Assembly: GCF_002119665.1 (NCBI RefSeq) | Contig: NZ_CP021111.1 | Span: 868,001-932,000, forward strand | Length of the DNA stretch: 64,000 nt | Direction: 5' to 3' | Origin: Bordetella genomosp. 13 | GTDB taxonomy: Bacteria; Pseudomonadota; Gammaproteobacteria; Burkholderiales; Burkholderiaceae_B | Shown here: positions 39,900-49,682 of the stretch, piece by piece | Numbering within the stretch: the stretch's first letter is position 1 | Layout of the letters: every line of letters begins with the position of its first letter | Notes under the pieces: generated by a model | The model's input: the letters and a program-made list of their open reading frames with translations, nothing else | Database searches by the model: none | Told to the model about the DNA's origin: nothing | Program-made: the position numbers and the translations under genes

Positions 39900-40062
39900 A
39901 TCGGATGTCGAAACGCAGACGGTGCGGCGCAAAAACCAAGCGCCCCGGTTGCAGCGGTTCCAGGCCCAAGGCCAGCGAATCCCGGCATGCCAAGGTTGTC
40001 TCCTCCACCCTCCTCCTTTGGTGGATTTAGCCCGAGATCGCAAGATCTCGGGCTTTTTTTTA
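39900..40062 (+). ncRNA. Candidate small RNA with anti-Shine-Dalgarno loop
   Basis: A good promoter and a perfect terminator bracket about 160 bases. Near the 3' end TCCACC (40004-40009) pairs with GGTGGA (40020-40025), exposing the loop CTCCTCCTTT. This copies the 3' end of 16S rRNA (CCUCCUUU) and could pair with ribosome sites; a second CCTCC lies just before it. The design resembles CCUCC-motif sRNAs, and possibly the beta-proteobacterial toxic small RNA family, which I cannot verify here. A 41-codon frame (39905-40030) rich in Arg and Lys exists but has no ribosome site. Confidence 0.6.
40029..40062 (+). terminator. Intrinsic terminator of the candidate small RNA
   Basis: AGCCCGAGATC (40029-40039), a GCAA loop and the perfect complement (40044-40054) form an 11-bp stem followed by a run of nine T (the first also pairs in the stem). 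It is the clearest terminator in the region and faces the plus strand. Confidence 0.93.
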
Positions 40063-40311
40063 CCTTCCCGAAACCCGTCCCCAATATTTGAAACCGGCTT
40101 GATCCGTATTCTGGTTTTCCCTGACGTTACAATGAATTTTCCGAGACAGGGACGCCGCCCGGGGGCGGCGCTTGCGGCGCAGGCATTGCGTTCGGTCTTC
40201 GTTACTTTGTTTACCCGCGACTTGCACTTCGCTGGGGTGGCCATATACCGGCGTTACACCTGCCGCCCATAATGGCAACCCTGTCTCACTAGACGATCCA
40301 AAGGTGATTCA
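40063..40311. other. Intergenic leader region of the glycan locus
   Basis: No gene is seen. TACAAT at 40128-40133 could be the -10 of the locus promoter, though its -35 is weak. A hairpin follows (CGCCGCC at 40153-40159 with GGCGGCG at 40164-40170), so the transcript would have a long, structured leader of about 170 bases. Confidence 0.4.
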
Positions 40312-41415
40312 GTGACCTGGCTGTATATCTGCGTGGTCGCATTCATGGTGGGGGGACTCATCGTGGCGTCCGAGCGCTGGCATGGCGCGCTGACGGGCGA
40401 CAGCGACTTCAACAAACCCCAAGCCTCGCATGCGCGGGCCACGCCCCGGGTGGGCGGCCTGGCCGTGCTCGCGGGCACGCTGGCGGGCCTGCTCGTGCTC
40501 GGCCCCAGCAACATGACGCTGACCTGGCTGTGGCCGGCGCTGTTCGTGTCCGCGCTGCCCGTGTTCGTGGCGGGCCTGCTCGAGGACATTACCAAGGACA
40601 TCGGCGCCAGCCGGCGCCTGCTTGCGGCATTCGGCTCGGCCGCCATCGCATGGTGGCTGCTGGGCGGCGTCAGCAAGGTCGGCATCTGGTGGGCCGACTG
40701 GGCGCTTTCCTATTGGCCGGTCTCACTGGTATTCACCATGTTCGCCGTGGGCGGCTGCACCCATGCGCTGAACATCGTCGATGGCATGAACGGGCTGGCC
40801 GGCATGGTGGCCACGCTGATGGCCGTGTCCATCAGCCTGGTCGCGCTGCAGGTGGGCGACGTGCCCATCTTCATGATCGCCGCCGCGCTGGCCTCGGCCA
40901 CGCTGGGCTTCCTGGTCTGGAACTTTCCGTTCGGGCGCGTGTTCCTGGGCGATGGGGGGGCGTACTTCCTGGGTTTCATGCTGGCTGAACTGGCCGTGCT
41001 GCTGGTCGTGCGCAATCCGTCCGTGTCGCCGTTCTACGCGCTGGCTGTGTTGTTCTATCCCGTCTTCGAGACTGGCTTCTCGATCTGGCGGCGCCGCTTC
41101 AAACGCGGCGTGCCGGTCGATCAGCCGGACGCGCTGCACCTGCACCAGCTGGTCTTCCGCCGGCTGGTGCGCGTGACCTTCAGCCGCGGCCGGCGTCACG
41201 CGGTGCCGGCCCTGTGCAATGCCATGGCCTCGCCGTACATGTGGGTGCTGGCCCTCATCGGCCTGGTGCCCGCCACCATCTGGTGGGACAACGCCTGGTT
41301 CCTCTGCGGCAGCCTGGTCGTGTTCGCCGGCGTCTACACGTGGCTGTACATGCGGCTGGTGTCGTGGCGGCGTCCGGGGTGGCTGCTGTTGCCGTCGGTG
41401 CTGCGCACCCCTTGA
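40312..41415 (+). CDS. Undecaprenyl-phosphate sugar-1-phosphate transferase (MraY/WecA family)
   Basis: The 367-residue polytopic protein starts glycan assembly by moving a HexNAc-1-phosphate from UDP-sugar to undecaprenyl phosphate at the inner membrane. Motifs typical of the family are ALNIVDGMNGLAG, FPFGRVFLGDGGAYFLG and DALHLHQLVFRRL, the cytoplasmic loop histidine region. About ten membrane spans are predicted. GTG 40312 is the start, with AAGGTG six bases before it. It is the first gene of the nine-gene glycan locus; the sugar is probably GlcNAc or GalNAc given the next two genes. Confidence 0.9.
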   Translation: MTWLYICVVAFMVGGLIVASERWHGALTGDSDFNKPQASHARATPRVGGLAVLAGTLAGLLVLGPSNMTLTWLWPALFVSALPVFVAGLLEDITKDIGASRRLLAAFGSAAIAWWLLGGVSKVGIWWADWALSYWPVSLVFTMFAVGGCTHALNIVDGMNGLAGMVATLMAVSISLVALQVGDVPIFMIAAALASATLGFLVWNFPFGRVFLGDGGAYFLGFMLAELAVLLVVRNPSVSPFYALAVLFYPVFETGFSIWRRRFKRGVPVDQPDALHLHQLVFRRLVRVTFSRGRRHAVPALCNAMASPYMWVLALIGLVPATIWWDNAWFLCGSLVVFAGVYTWLYMRLVSWRRPGWLLLPSVLRTP

Positions 41416-41526
41416 GCGGCAGGCCGGCGTGGCCTGACTCCTCGGGCCTCCAGGCCATCGCGGCCGGCGCCATCCTGTTCCTTCGAAATCTAAAATGCGG
41501 TACTGATCTGCGGTAAGGGAGAGTTA

Positions 41527-42804
41527 ATGTTGCGTATTCAGGATGTGAAACTGGCCGTGGTCGGGCTGGGTTACGTCGGGTTGCCGCTGGCCGTCGAATT
41601 CGGCAAGAAGCGGCCCGTCATCGGCTTCGACATCAACACCCGTCGCATCGACGCCCTGAAGGCCGGCCATGACCACACGCTGGAAGTCGAGGACGCAGAA
41701 CTTGCCGAGGCCAGGCACCTGACGTACACGGCCCAGCGCGACGACCTGAAGCAGGCCAACGTGTACATCGTCACGGTCCCCACCCCCATCGACGAATACA
41801 AGAGCCCCGACCTGACGCCGCTGATCAAGGCCAGCGAAACCATCGGCGCGGTGCTCAAGCGCGGCGACATCGTCATCTACGAATCCACGGTCTATCCCGG
41901 CGCCACCGAGGAAGACTGCGTGCCCGTGCTCGAACGCGTGTCGGGCCTGAAGTTCAACCAGGACTTCTACGCCGGCTACAGCCCCGAGCGGATCAACCCG
42001 GGCGACAAGGCGCACCGCGTCAACACCATCAAAAAGGTCACCTCGGGCTCGACGCCCGAAGTCGCCGACTTGGTGGACGAGCTGTACGGCCAGATCATCA
42101 CCGCCGGCACGCACAAGGCGGCCAGCATCCGCGTGGCCGAGGCCGCCAAGGTCATCGAGAACACGCAACGCGACGTCAACATCGCGCTGATCAACGAGCT
42201 GGCCCTGATCTTCAACAAGATGGGCATCGACACCGAGGCTGTCCTGCAGGCCGCCGGCACCAAGTGGAACTTCCTGCCGTTCCGGCCGGGCCTGGTGGGC
42301 GGGCACTGCATCGGCGTGGACCCGTACTACCTGACGCACAAGGCGCAGTCCATCGGCTATCACCCCGAGATCATCCTGGCCGGCCGGCGCCTGAACGACT
42401 CGATGGGCAGCTACGTGGTGTCGCAACTGGTCAAGTGCATGACCAAGAAGCGCATCCACGTTCAGGGTGCGCGCGTGCTGGTCATGGGGCTGACCTTCAA
42501 GGAAAACTGCCCCGACCTGCGCAATACCCGTGTGGTGGACATCGTGCGCGAGCTGGCGGACTACGACGTGGCCGTGGATGTCTACGATCCCTGGGTCGAT
42601 CCCGATGAGGCCGAGCACGAGTACGGCTTCAAGCCGGTGGCCCAGCCCAGGGAAGGCGCCTACGACGCCATCATCCTGGCCGTCTCGCATCGCCAGTTCG
42701 TCGAGATGGGCGCGCAAGCCATCCGCAGTTTCGGCAAGTCTTCGCACGTGCTGTACGACCTGAAGTATGTGCTGGCGCCCAACGAAGCCGACCTGCGCCT
42801 GTAA
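41527..42804 (+). CDS. tviB: UDP-N-acetyl-hexosamine 6-dehydrogenase (TviB/WbpO-like)
   Basis: The 425-residue enzyme oxidises C6 of UDP-GlcNAc or UDP-GalNAc to the uronic acid with two NAD. It has the Rossmann motif [33 protein letters not shown], the catalytic Cys261 in [19 protein letters not shown] and the family C-terminal UDP-binding domain with [16 protein letters not shown]. It resembles the Vi-antigen enzyme TviB. It is followed after 19 bases by a 4-epimerase of TviC type, so UDP-GalNAcA is the expected product of the pair. Confidence 0.88.
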   Translation: MLRIQDVKLAVVGLGYVGLPLAVEFGKKRPVIGFDINTRRIDALKAGHDHTLEVEDAELAEARHLTYTAQRDDLKQANVYIVTVPTPIDEYKSPDLTPLIKASETIGAVLKRGDIVIYESTVYPGATEEDCVPVLERVSGLKFNQDFYAGYSPERINPGDKAHRVNTIKKVTSGSTPEVADLVDELYGQIITAGTHKAASIRVAEAAKVIENTQRDVNIALINELALIFNKMGIDTEAVLQAAGTKWNFLPFRPGLVGGHCIGVDPYYLTHKAQSIGYHPEIILAGRRLNDSMGSYVVSQLVKCMTKKRIHVQGARVLVMGLTFKENCPDLRNTRVVDIVRELADYDVAVDVYDPWVDPDEAEHEYGFKPVAQPREGAYDAIILAVSHRQFVEMGAQAIRSFGKSSHVLYDLKYVLAPNEADLRL

Positions 42805-42823
42805 CCCAGAATAAGGAGGGCGT

Positions 42824-43849
<1,026 letters not shown>

Positions 43850-43850
43850 C

Positions 43851-45284
43851 TTGAAAGCGCTCATCCGCCGATTCGAGAACGTCCATCCGGACCACCAGCG
43901 CATCTTCAGGGGTGCGTTCCGGGTGGCGGTCTTCCTGATCCTGGGCAAGGCCGCCGGAGCGCTGAAAGAAATGGCCGTGGCCTACCGCTACGGCATCAGT
44001 GACGCGGTGGACGCCTACCAGTTCACCCTCACCATGACCAACTGGCTGCCCGTCACGCTGGTGGGCGCGCTGTCGGTGGTGCTGATCCCGGTGCTGGTGC
44101 GCCTGCGGCGCGTGCCCGGCGACGAGCGGGCGCGCTTCGTGCAGGAACTGCAGGGCATGACGCTGCTGGCCGGCCTGATGCTGGCGGCCGTGACGGCGCT
44201 GGCCTGGCCATGGGTGCTGCGCTGGCTGGGCGGGGGCCTGTCCGAGCGCGTCGCCGGCATGACCCAAGAACTGCTGGTCGCGTTCGTGCCCGTTTCGGCG
44301 CTGCTGCTGTTCGCCGGCATCAGCGCCGCGCGCCTGCGCGCCCAAGAGCGTCACGTGAATACCTTGTTGGACAGCGTGCCCGCCGTGGCCACGCTGGCCT
44401 GGGTGATGCTGGCCGCGGCGTCTTCCGACGATGTGGGTCCGCTCCTGTGGGGCACGCTGGTCGGCTTCGTGATCCAGGCGCTGTGGCTGGCCTGGCTGGC
44501 CGCGCGGGCCGATGGCGGCCTGTGGGGCGCGCCGCGCCTGTCGCTGCGTTCGCCGCATTGGCATGGGCTCATGGCGGCGGCCGGGGTGATGATCGTCGGC
44601 CAGGTGGCCATGAGTTTCGTGGGTCCGATCGACCAGTACGCGGCCGCCAACCTGGGCAGCAACGCCAACTCGACGCTGGGTTATGCCGCGCGGCTGCTGT
44701 CGCTGGTGCTGGGCGTGGGGGCGGCATCGGTAGGCCGCGCGGCGCTGCCCGTGCTTGCCGACGTGCAGAGCCGCGGCGACAACGTGCGCGCTCGCGCCAT
44801 GGCGTTGAAATGGTCGGTGCTGATGGTGGGCGCGGGCGTGGCGGCCGTCCTGATCGGCTGGGCGCTGGCGCCGTGGGGCGTGGCGCTGCTGTTCGAACGC
44901 GGCGCCTTTACCGCGCAGAACACCGAGGCCGTCTCCAGCGTGCTGCGCTGGGGCCTGTTGCAGCTGCCGTTCTACTTCGGCGTGTTGATCCTGGTGCAGT
45001 TGCTGGCCAGCCAGGGCCGCTACCGCATCATGGCCGCCATCGCCGTGGCCAACTTCGCGCTGAAGGCCGGAATGACGCTGTACCTCGCGCCGCGCATGGG
45101 GCCCGAAGGCATCATGCTTGCCACCAGCCTGATGTATCTGCTGTCCTATGTCTGCTACACGGCGGTGGCGCTGCGCCGTCCGCCGGCCGCGCCGCCGGGC
45201 GGCAACTCCGCGCGGCAGGCCGAGGCCGATGGCGAAGCCGCGGCGGGCACCGCGATGCCGCGGCAGGCGGAGGGGGCGGCATGA
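43851..45284 (+). CDS. MurJ/MviN-family lipid-linked oligosaccharide flippase (Wzx-like role)
   Basis: The 477-residue membrane protein has about 13 predicted spans and belongs to the MOP superfamily. KAAGALKEMAVAYRYGISDA near residue 36 and FERGAFTAQNTEAVSSVLRW near residue 350 match MurJ-type flippases. In this locus it more likely flips the undecaprenyl-linked glycan than lipid II. The start is TTG 43851, one base after the epimerase stop, with no ribosome site of its own, so translation is probably coupled. The C-terminal tail (AAPPGGNSARQAEADGEAAA) is low complexity. Confidence 0.85.
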   Translation: MKALIRRFENVHPDHQRIFRGAFRVAVFLILGKAAGALKEMAVAYRYGISDAVDAYQFTLTMTNWLPVTLVGALSVVLIPVLVRLRRVPGDERARFVQELQGMTLLAGLMLAAVTALAWPWVLRWLGGGLSERVAGMTQELLVAFVPVSALLLFAGISAARLRAQERHVNTLLDSVPAVATLAWVMLAAASSDDVGPLLWGTLVGFVIQALWLAWLAARADGGLWGAPRLSLRSPHWHGLMAAAGVMIVGQVAMSFVGPIDQYAAANLGSNANSTLGYAARLLSLVLGVGAASVGRAALPVLADVQSRGDNVRARAMALKWSVLMVGAGVAAVLIGWALAPWGVALLFERGAFTAQNTEAVSSVLRWGLLQLPFYFGVLILVQLLASQGRYRIMAAIAVANFALKAGMTLYLAPRMGPEGIMLATSLMYLLSYVCYTAVALRRPPAAPPGGNSARQAEADGEAAAGTAMPRQAEGAA

Positions 45285-46504
45285 TCCGGACGGACCAGGC
45301 TGCGAACCTGTCCCGCGGCGCGCATGACGCAGGCACGTCGCCGGGCGCGGCCGTGATCGATGGGGCCGACGACCGCCGGCTGCGCATCGTGATCTTCATC
45401 CATTCGCTGCAGGGCGGCGGCGCCGAACGCGTGGCCGCCGATCTTGGCGCCGCGTGGGTGCGCGCCGGCCACGAGGTGATGCTGCTCACGCAGACCGGAA
45501 GCGAGGGCGACGCTTATGCGTTGGACGCGCGCGTGCAGCGGCGTGTGCTGGGCACGGCAGGCCTGCGCGGCCTGTGGGCCAACGTACGCCGGGTGCGTGC
45601 GCTGCGCGCGGTGCTGCGCGAGTTCGCGCCCGACATCGTGCTGGGCATGATGACGACCGCCTCGGTGCTGGCCGTGCTGGCCGCGCGCGGACTGCCTTGC
45701 CGCGTCATTGCCACCGAGCATGCGCATCCGCCGTCGCAGGCCATGTCCGGCTTGTGGCAGCGGCTGCGGCGCTGGACCTATCCGCGCGCCGCACGCGTGG
45801 TGGCGCTGACGCACGGGACGGCGCAATGGATAGAGCGGCACGTGCCGGGATCGCGGCTGGCGGTGATCCCGAACGCCGTGCACTGGCCTTTGCCGCAGGG
45901 CGAGCCGCGCCTTCCTGCCCAGCGGCCGCCCGGCCGCCGGCGCCTGCTGGCGGTGGGGCGGCTGCATGCCGACAAGGGTTTCGACCTGCTGCTGCAGGCC
46001 TATGCGCAGGTCGCGCCGCGGCACCCGCAATGGGACCTGGTCATCCTGGGCGAGGGCGAGCAGCGCCAGGCGCTGCAGCGACAGATCGACGCCGCGGGCC
46101 TGGACGGCCGCGTGGCCATGCCGGGCCGCGCCGGCAACGTGGGCGAATGGTATGCCCATGCGGATCTATACGTGCTCAGCTCGCGCTTCGAGGGGTTGTC
46201 CAACACCTTGATCGAGGCGCTGGCCAGCGGCCTGCCGGCGGTCAGCTTCGATTGCGACACGGGGCCGCGCGAGATCGTGCGCGAGGGCGTGGATGGCATG
46301 CTGGTGCGCCCCAACGGCGACCCCGCGGCCCTGGCGCGCGAGCTGGACGCGCTGATGGGCGACGACGAGAGACGGCACGCGCTGGCCGCGCAGGCCCCGG
46401 ATGCGCGCGAGCGTTTCTCGGCGCAGCGCATGCTGACCATGTGGCGGCAACTTTTCGACGAGGCGATGTCCGCGCGCGATGCGCGGCTCCCGTCGGCCAA
46501 ATAA
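45281..46504 (+). CDS. GT4-family glycosyltransferase
   Basis: The 407-residue enzyme has a GT-B fold. The N-terminal domain contains the acceptor motif SLQGGGAERVAADLG; the C-terminal domain has LLAVGRLHADKGFDLLL and the nucleotide-sugar site SSRFEGLSNTLIEALASGLP with its E-x7-E pair. ATG 45281 overlaps the flippase stop in an ATGA and follows GGAGGGGG, so the two are coupled. A 30-residue N-terminal extension before the first strand is not typical. Donor and acceptor are unknown. Confidence 0.88.
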   Translation: MIRTDQAANLSRGAHDAGTSPGAAVIDGADDRRLRIVIFIHSLQGGGAERVAADLGAAWVRAGHEVMLLTQTGSEGDAYALDARVQRRVLGTAGLRGLWANVRRVRALRAVLREFAPDIVLGMMTTASVLAVLAARGLPCRVIATEHAHPPSQAMSGLWQRLRRWTYPRAARVVALTHGTAQWIERHVPGSRLAVIPNAVHWPLPQGEPRLPAQRPPGRRRLLAVGRLHADKGFDLLLQAYAQVAPRHPQWDLVILGEGEQRQALQRQIDAAGLDGRVAMPGRAGNVGEWYAHADLYVLSSRFEGLSNTLIEALASGLPAVSFDCDTGPREIVREGVDGMLVRPNGDPAALARELDALMGDDERRHALAAQAPDARERFSAQRMLTMWRQLFDEAMSARDARLPSAK

Positions 46505-46520
46505 CTACGAGAGCCTGTAC

Positions 46521-48467
46521 ATGTGTGGAATAGCGGGAATCTGGGGACCCTTGGCGGACAAGCGCGGCGTGCTGGCGGAAAGCTGCCGGCGCATCCGCCA
46601 TCGCGGTCCCGACAGCAACGGCTATTGGGAAGACGCGCCGGCCGGACTGGCGCTGGCCCACGTGCGGCTGGCCATCCTCGACCTGACCGAGGCCGGCCAC
46701 CAGCCCATGGTGTCGCCCTGCGGCCGCTACGTGCTGGTGCTCAACGGCGAGATCTACAACCACCTCGACCTGCGCCGCCAGCTCGAGCATGCCGGCCAGG
46801 CGCCCGCGTGGCGCGGTCATTCGGACACCGAGACCGTGCTGGCCTGCTTCGCGGCGCACGGCGTCGAAGCCACGCTGCGCGAGGCCGTGGGCATGTACGC
46901 GCTGGCGCTGTGGGACCGGCAGGAGCGGCGCCTGTCGCTGGCGCGCGACCGCATGGGCGAGAAGCCGCTGTACTACGGCTACAGCGGCGGCAATCTGGTG
47001 TTCGCGTCCGAACTGAAGGCGCTGCGGCCCATACCCGGCTTCGGGGCCGAACTGAACCGCAATGCCCTGGCCTCGTACATGCGCCACAACTACATCCCCG
47101 CGCCGCAATCGATCTATGCCGGCATTTTCAAGCTGCCGCCGGGCGCGTGGCTGGAGATCGATGCGGCCTCGGCCGGCCGGCGCGAACTGCCCGAGCCGCG
47201 CGTCTATTGGTCGGCGCAGGCCGCGGCCGACCAGGGCCTGGCCGCGCCGCTGGCCTTCGATACCGACGAGCAGGCCGTGGACGCGCTGGAGCAGGTGCTG
47301 GGCAACGCGGTGCGCGGCCAGATGCTGTCGGACGTGAGCCTGGGCGCGTTCCTGTCGGGCGGCATCGATTCATCGGCCATCGTGTCGCTGATGCAGGCCG
47401 GCAGTTCGCAGCCAGTGCGCACCTTCTCCATCGGCTTCCATGACAAGGCCTACGACGAGGCGGAACACGCCAAGGCGGTCGCCTCGTACCTGGGCACCGA
47501 TCACACCGAGCTGTACGTCACGCCCGACGATGCGCTGGCCGTGGTGCCGAAGCTGCCCGAGATCTACGACGAACCCTTCGCCGACTCCTCGCAGATTCCC
47601 TCCTTCCTGGTCACGCAGATGGCGCGCCGGCACGTCACGGTGGCGCTGTCGGGCGATGGCGGAGACGAGTTGTTCGGCGGCTACACGCGCTATTTCCGGG
47701 TGCGCGACTGGTACGCGCAATGCCAGCGCATGCCGCGTCCGCTGCGCCATGCGGCCGGCGGCCTGCTGCGCGCATCCACCCACCTGCCGGGCAAGGGCGC
47801 ATGGCGGGGCAAGGTGGGCAAGCTGGGCGAACTGCTCAGCGTCGACCTGCAGGCCGAGTTCTATCGCGAGTTCGTGTCGTACTGGCCCAGGCCCGCCGAG
47901 GTGGTGAAGGGCGGCGCCGAGATTCCGTCGCTGTTCCAGCAGCCCATGCAGGGCTCGGTGTTCGAGGCCATGATGAAGCTGGACACGCAGACCTACCTGC
48001 CCGACGACATCCTGGTGAAGGTCGATCGCGCCGCCATGGCGGTCAGCCTGGAGACGCGCGTGCCGCTGCTGGATCACCGCGTCTATGAATTCGCCTGGCG
48101 CCTGCCGTTTCGCTACAAGGTGCGCGGCAGCACCGGCAAGTGGGCGCTGCGGCAGCTGCTTTACCGCCACGTGCCGCAGGCGCTGGTGGACCGGCCCAAG
48201 CGCGGCTTCGCCGTGCCGCTGGCGTCGTGGCTGCGAGGTCCGCTGCGCGACTGGGCCGAGGCGCTGCTGGATCCGGCGCGGCTGCGCCAGGAAGGCTGGT
48301 TCGAGCCCGAGCCCATCCTGCGCAAATGGAGCCAGCACAAGAGCGGGCATCGCAACTGGAGCAGCCACCTGTGGGGCGTGCTGATGATGCAGGCGTGGCT
48401 GGACTGCCACCGCGGCGAGGGCGCGCCGTCGGCCACCGAACGACTCAAGGAGACCCTGGAGCGATGA
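46521..48467 (+). CDS. asnB: Asparagine synthase-like glutamine amidotransferase
   Basis: The 648-residue protein has an N-terminal glutamine amidotransferase domain with the nucleophile Cys2 (MCGIAGIWG). The C-terminal ATP-pyrophosphatase domain carries LSGGIDSSAIVSLMQ and ALSGDGGDELFGGYTRYFR. It either makes asparagine or, as seen for AsnB-like genes inside O-antigen loci, amidates a uronic acid to a uronamide. The location between glycosyltransferases, with a stop overlapping the next start, makes the sugar role attractive; it is inference. Ammonia would come from glutamine. Confidence 0.85.
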   Translation: MCGIAGIWGPLADKRGVLAESCRRIRHRGPDSNGYWEDAPAGLALAHVRLAILDLTEAGHQPMVSPCGRYVLVLNGEIYNHLDLRRQLEHAGQAPAWRGHSDTETVLACFAAHGVEATLREAVGMYALALWDRQERRLSLARDRMGEKPLYYGYSGGNLVFASELKALRPIPGFGAELNRNALASYMRHNYIPAPQSIYAGIFKLPPGAWLEIDAASAGRRELPEPRVYWSAQAAADQGLAAPLAFDTDEQAVDALEQVLGNAVRGQMLSDVSLGAFLSGGIDSSAIVSLMQAGSSQPVRTFSIGFHDKAYDEAEHAKAVASYLGTDHTELYVTPDDALAVVPKLPEIYDEPFADSSQIPSFLVTQMARRHVTVALSGDGGDELFGGYTRYFRVRDWYAQCQRMPRPLRHAAGGLLRASTHLPGKGAWRGKVGKLGELLSVDLQAEFYREFVSYWPRPAEVVKGGAEIPSLFQQPMQGSVFEAMMKLDTQTYLPDDILVKVDRAAMAVSLETRVPLLDHRVYEFAWRLPFRYKVRGSTGKWALRQLLYRHVPQALVDRPKRGFAVPLASWLRGPLRDWAEALLDPARLRQEGWFEPEPILRKWSQHKSGHRNWSSHLWGVLMMQAWLDCHRGEGAPSATERLKETLER

Positions 48468-49627
48468 GGATCCTGCTGCTGGTGAGTTCCATGCATGCCG
48501 GCGGCGCCGAACGGGTCGCGGCCACCCTGGTCAACGCGTGGGCCGCGCGCGGCGACACGGCCATCCTGGTCCCGACCTACTCGTCCAAGGGCACCTGCTT
48601 CTATCCTCTTTCCGACCAGGTGCAGCTGCACTGGCTGGCCGATCACGCGGGCACGCGCGAAGGCGGCCTGCTGGCGGGCGTGCGGCGACTGCATGCGCTG
48701 CGCCGACTGATCCGCGAGACGGCGCCCGACGTGGTGGTGTCCTTTCTCACCAACGTCAACGTGGCCGCCATCCTGGCCACGCGCGGCCTGGGCGTGCCCC
48801 TGATCGTGTGCGAACGCACGAATCCGGTGGTGGCCAACGTGGCTGGACCCATGCTGGCCAGGCTGCGCCGCCTGCTGTATCCGCTCGCGGACATGGTCAC
48901 CGTGCAGGCGGACGCGACGGTCGAGCCCTTCGCGCGGCAGGTGCCCGGCATCCGGCGCCTGGCCGTCATTCCCAATCCCTTGCCCGCCGAACTCTCCGAC
49001 GCGCCACTGACGCATGTGGACGCGGGCGCCGGGCGCAAGCGGCTGGCCGGCATGGGCCGCATGGTGCCCGAGAAGCAGTTCGACCAGTTGATCGCCGCCT
49101 TCGCGGAACTGGCCCCTACCTATCCCGACTGGGACCTGCACCTGTGGGGCGACGGTCCGCAGCGCGAAGCGCTGCAGGCACAGGTGCGCGCGGCCGGCCT
49201 GGAGCGCCGCATCTTCATGCCGGGGCGCACCGAGACGCCGTGGGAAGAGCTGGCGCGGTCGCAGGCCTTCGTGATGAGTTCGTCGGTGGAAGGTTTTCCC
49301 AACGTGCTGCTCGAGGCGATGGCGCTGGGCCTGCCTTGCGTCACCTTCGACTGCCCCAGCGGACCGCGCGAAATCACGCGTGACGGGCAGGATGCCTTGC
49401 TGGTGCCGCTGGGCGATCGCGCCGGACTGCGCGAGTCCATCGCGCGGCTGATGGGCGACGCGTCGCTGCGCGTCGATCTGGGCGCGCGCGCCGCCCGATC
49501 CGTGCGCAGCCGCTACGCGCTGCCGGCCGTGCTGGCCGAATGGGACCGGTTGATCGCCACAGTGCGAGGGCGGGCAGTGACGGGCGATACCCTTGCGCAG
49601 GCGGATGCCGCGAAGGTGCGCCGATGA
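48464..49627 (+). CDS. GT4-family glycosyltransferase
   Basis: The 387-residue GT-B enzyme starts MRILLLVSSMHAGGAERVAA and has GMGRMVPEKQFDQLIAAF plus the sugar-nucleotide motif SSSVEGFPNVLLEAMALGLP with E-x7-E. It resembles the enzyme at 45.3 kb in both halves, suggesting an old duplication. ATG 48464 overlaps the asnB stop in an ATGA. The specificity cannot be read from sequence. Four such enzymes in the locus suggest a repeat unit or oligosaccharide of about five sugars. Confidence 0.88.
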   Translation: MRILLLVSSMHAGGAERVAATLVNAWAARGDTAILVPTYSSKGTCFYPLSDQVQLHWLADHAGTREGGLLAGVRRLHALRRLIRETAPDVVVSFLTNVNVAAILATRGLGVPLIVCERTNPVVANVAGPMLARLRRLLYPLADMVTVQADATVEPFARQVPGIRRLAVIPNPLPAELSDAPLTHVDAGAGRKRLAGMGRMVPEKQFDQLIAAFAELAPTYPDWDLHLWGDGPQREALQAQVRAAGLERRIFMPGRTETPWEELARSQAFVMSSSVEGFPNVLLEAMALGLPCVTFDCPSGPREITRDGQDALLVPLGDRAGLRESIARLMGDASLRVDLGARAARSVRSRYALPAVLAEWDRLIATVRGRAVTGDTLAQADAAKVRR

Positions 49628-49682
49628 GCCCGGTCCGCCTTCGCGACGCGCGCGCGCCGCGCCCGGGCCGCAGGGGGCCGGC

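Noticed and set aside
39960..40010. A tRNA- or tmRNA-like 3' segment (CGAATCCC then CTCCACC)
   Set aside because: No matching acceptor or D-arm is found upstream, and tmRNA landmarks are absent.
39788..40030. An 80-codon frame spanning the small RNA promoter
   Set aside because: It crosses a good promoter and has no ribosome site; only the last 41 codons could lie in the transcript.
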